Source: JAVKNF01 sp031537795
Lineage (GTDB): Bacteria; Pseudomonadota; Alphaproteobacteria; Rickettsiales; Deianiraeaceae
DNA: 64,000 bases
Assembly: GCA_031537795.1 (NCBI GenBank)
Contig: JAVKNF010000010.1
Coordinates: 8,997-72,996 of the forward strand
Direction of reading: 5' to 3'
The notes under the pieces are model-generated. The model was not told the DNA's origin. It searched no databases and saw nothing but the letters and a program-made list of their open reading frames with translations. Positions 62,062 to 64,000 of the stretch are shown here, piece by piece. The position numbers and the translations under genes were made by a program. Every line of letters starts with the position of its first letter. Positions within the stretch are counted from its first letter, which is position 1.

Positions 62062-62913
62062 ATGATATCTAGAATTGTAAGAGAGTCATTATACAAAGGT
62101 TTTAGTTTTAATTTAGAAGTTGACAAAGTAATTTTTGAAGAAAAAACACAACATCAGAATCTTTTAATATTCGAGAATTCATTTTTTGGGAAAGTAATGA
62201 TGCTCGATGATATTATACAGTTAACAACAAGAGATGAGTTTATATATCACGAAATGATGACTCACGTGCCAATCTTTTCATTAGAAAGGCCGGAGAATGT
62301 TTTAATAATAGGAGGTGGAGATGGAGGGATTGCAAGAGAAGTTTTAAAACATAAGAATATAAAATCTTGCACAGAAGTCGAAATAGATAGATCTGTTATA
62401 GATTTATCTTTAAAATATTTTCCAGAAATTTCAAATGGAGCATATTTGGACAGCAGAATGAATCTTATTATTGAAGACGGAGTGAAATTTGTCAAAGAAA
62501 CAAAAAAGAAATTCGATATAATAATAGTTGATTCAACGGACCCAATTGGACCTGGTGCTGTATTATTTAGTGAAGAATTCTATTCGTATTGTGAAAAATG
62601 TTTGACAAAAAATGGGATTCTTATCACTCAAAACGGGGTACCGTTTTTCCAGTCATCAGAGTTAGAGCAATCTATTCTTTGTTTCAAAAAAGTCTTTAAA
62701 TATAGCTCTTGTTATTTAGCAACAATACCAACTTATATTGGAGGTTTTATGTCTATAGGGTATGCGACAAATGGAAGCGAGCAGTCTAAAATAAATTCAG
62801 AAGATATAAATCAAAGAATTAAATTGAGTAATTTAAAAACAAAATATTATAATTCATTAATTCATAAAGCCTCATTTCATTTACCGAATTTTATAAAAGA
62901 GATTGTAAATTAA
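62062..62913 (+). CDS. speE: Spermidine synthase
   Basis: Transfers the aminopropyl group to putrescine. Rossmann-like methyltransferase fold with VLIIGGGDGGIAREVLKH near 77-94, the VEID motif, IEDGVKFV and the catalytic-Asp segment IIVDSTDPIGPG. 283 residues. No gene for putrescine synthesis is in the window, so putrescine may be imported or made elsewhere. Confidence 0.95.
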   Translation: MISRIVRESLYKGFSFNLEVDKVIFEEKTQHQNLLIFENSFFGKVMMLDDIIQLTTRDEFIYHEMMTHVPIFSLERPENVLIIGGGDGGIAREVLKHKNIKSCTEVEIDRSVIDLSLKYFPEISNGAYLDSRMNLIIEDGVKFVKETKKKFDIIIVDSTDPIGPGAVLFSEEFYSYCEKCLTKNGILITQNGVPFFQSSELEQSILCFKKVFKYSSCYLATIPTYIGGFMSIGYATNGSEQSKINSEDINQRIKLSNLKTKYYNSLIHKASFHLPNFIKEIVN

Positions 62914-62944
62914 ATTCAAATCACCTAAATAAATTATCTATTTT

Positions 62945-63448
62945 TTATTTATCTTTCAGCTTCTGTCTGATTTCTGTAGAAGATTGAGACTTTGTGTAGG
63001 GTAAATATATTAATTTTGCACCATTTTCTTCTAATTCTTTCTCAATCTTATCCCATTTCCCAAAATAATCATCCCCTATAATAAACATATTAATTTTATA
63101 TTTATTTATAAGATTCTTTGAATAAGTGTATTCTTTATCTTCAACTGCCACGTCCACATATTTATTTGTTCTAACAATCTCAATTCTTTGTTCAAAAGGA
63201 ATAATTGGATATTTATTCTTATTTTTAAAAATAACATCATCCGGGTGAACTCCAACTATTAAGATATTGCAGATACCTTTTGCTTTTTCTAATAACTTAA
63301 CGTGGCCTACATGAAACATATCAAAAGTTCCAGATGTATAACAAATATATTTATTATTTTTATTCTTGTAAGAATTTTTACAGCAAGAAATACAAAAGCT
63401 AAAGAAAAACAAAGAACAGAATATTCTTTTTTTATTGAATTTATACAT
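62945..63448 (-). CDS. TagD-like nucleotidyltransferase with an N-terminal hydrophobic extension
   Basis: 167 residues. The core is a cytidylyltransferase-like domain: TSGTFDMFHVGHVKLLEKAK at about 39-58 with the HxGH nucleotide-binding site, IVGVHPDD, and SSTEIRQKL at the end, the ISSTxIR motif of glycerol-3-phosphate and related cytidylyltransferases. Oddly, the first 38 residues include a hydrophobic stretch IFCSLFFFSFCISCC resembling a lipoprotein signal (C-I-S-C). These enzymes act in the cytoplasm, and no ATG lies between this stretch and the core; a TTG at codon 13 is inside it. Substrate unknown. Confidence 0.78.
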   Translation of the reverse strand: MYKFNKKRIFCSLFFFSFCISCCKNSYKNKNNKYICYTSGTFDMFHVGHVKLLEKAKGICNILIVGVHPDDVIFKNKNKYPIIPFEQRIEIVRTNKYVDVAVEDKEYTYSKNLINKYKINMFIIGDDYFGKWDKIEKELEENGAKLIYLPYTKSQSSTEIRQKLKDK

Positions 63449-63567
63449 AAAAAATTAAATTGACAATGAATATATATGCTTAATAATCAAGTTTTATTAG
63501 TAATCATTTACTTTCTTTAATATTTCTAGAGATATCAATTATAGATACATCAACAACAAAAATCGAT

Positions 63568-63602
63568 AAATATGATTCATTTATTATAAATGAATCATAT
63601 TT
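63568..63602. repeat. 16-bp perfect inverted repeat covering the next start codon
   Basis: AAATATGATTCATTTA (63568-63583) and TAAATGAATCATATTT (63587-63602) pair perfectly around TTA. The ATG of the following transposase-like frame (63590) is inside the right arm. In an mRNA the hairpin would hide the start codon. It could also be a terminator-like or transposon-end structure. Confidence 0.75.
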
Positions 63603-63943
63603 TATATACGATTTGCAGGCATTATCAATCAAAAAATCTTATCAGAAGGGGTTTTACTAAATTAAAAAAGCAGATTTTTCTTTGTAAAGACTACAAAAGA
63701 CATCAAATTTCTAACAAAGATAAGAGGCAAAAATACTCAAAAAAAATTATCAATATTGCATTTATTTTGTTCAGCGAATGCAATAATTATCGTAGAACTG
63801 CGAGAATTTTATCAAAAAAACTAACAAAAAAATTCATATCAATTATTAATTCATTAGATTTAAAAAAAATAGAGGATATATTAGAAATATCAAGTGATTT
63901 CTTTCAGATTGCTAAAACACTGCCTAAAAGTGTTGACTTTTAA
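63590..63943 (+). pseudogene. Degenerate IS1-type transposase N-terminal (InsA-like)
   Basis: 117 residues that follow the zinc-ribbon plus helix-turn-helix start of IS1-family and related transposases: NLIRRGFTKLKKQIFLCKD (usually 'n.ikNGk.k.gkQryrCKdC'), then the YSKKI segment and the helix NNYRRTARIL (usually 'g.syr.iarll'). Two zinc cysteines are gone: the first CxxC reads CRHY and the second CKDY. The catalytic InsB part is not seen in the remaining 57 bases. Most likely a decayed element, possibly continuing past the window. Confidence 0.6.
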
Positions 63944-64000
63944 ATCTCTTAATATTTAATTTTATAATTAATATGTTAATCGAAAATTGTGCGTTCTGTA

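Overview
The window is about 64 kb of a very AT-rich, gene-dense bacterial chromosome. DUF1013/TrcR (an alphaproteobacterial family), CarD, an alphaproteobacterial-looking 16S rRNA and the overall gene set point to a reduced alphaproteobacterium. A Rickettsiales- or Holosporales-like host-associated lineage is the best guess; this is inference, since no tree could be built. The genetic code looks standard: RF2 is present and UGA is used as a stop.

Layout. 1-0.8 kb: 5-prime half of a 16S rRNA gene (minus strand) with an expanded helix 10. 0.9-2.5 kb: a decayed DNA methyltransferase/nuclease gene with a 13-G tract. 2.5-8.9 kb: a dTDP-rhamnose and rhamnan glycosylation cluster (rfbB, pgi, rfbC, rgpF-like, rfbD on minus; rfbA and a glycosyltransferase on plus). 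9.6-14.5 kb: a block of the S10/spc ribosomal operon from rplC to rplN, lacking rpsJ at its head and ending after rplN. 14.5-18.5 kb: tadA, pssA, rplI-rpsR-rpsF, pdhB. 18.6-28.7 kb: tpiA, a CarA-like pseudoenzyme, a lytic transglycosylase, a PpiD-like protein, prfB, truA, bamE, an LptF/G permease, dapA, dapB. 28.8-32.4 kb: tRNA-Arg, folB, two genes resembling a pair I associate with Patescibacteria, htpG, rpmH. 32.5-34.7 kb: a complete IS1595-family element carrying a RhuM-family passenger, with 23-bp inverted ends and an 8-bp target duplication, inserted just upstream of the dnaN promoter. 34.8-41.5 kb: dnaN, DUF1013, dnaX, rnc and a stand-alone Pol I 5-prime exonuclease with an internal insertion. 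41.6-48.4 kb: a membrane/lipoprotein pair, tRNA-fMet, lptB, mnmA, bactofilin with an M23 peptidase, lpxA, fabZ. 48.6-57.5 kb: a frameshifted membrane-protein gene, an NlpD-like gene, lpxK, folC, a DapF homologue with serines at both catalytic cysteine positions, rmuC, comEC. 57.6-64 kb: tRNA-Lys, lepA, a SPOR protein, yraN, carD, speD, speE, a nucleotidyltransferase and a degenerate IS1-type transposase.

Together the genes describe a cell that keeps a Gram-negative envelope: lipid A synthesis (lpxA, fabZ, lpxK), LPS export (lptB, LptF/G), outer-membrane assembly (bamE), diaminopimelate and peptidoglycan turnover genes, and a probable rhamnose surface polymer. It also keeps some sugar metabolism (pgi, tpiA, pdhB) and the spermidine steps speD/speE, with signs of erosion: pseudoenzymes, frameshifted genes and short overlapping reading frames. 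Several promoters place the transcription start at or next to the start codon, suggesting leaderless mRNAs.
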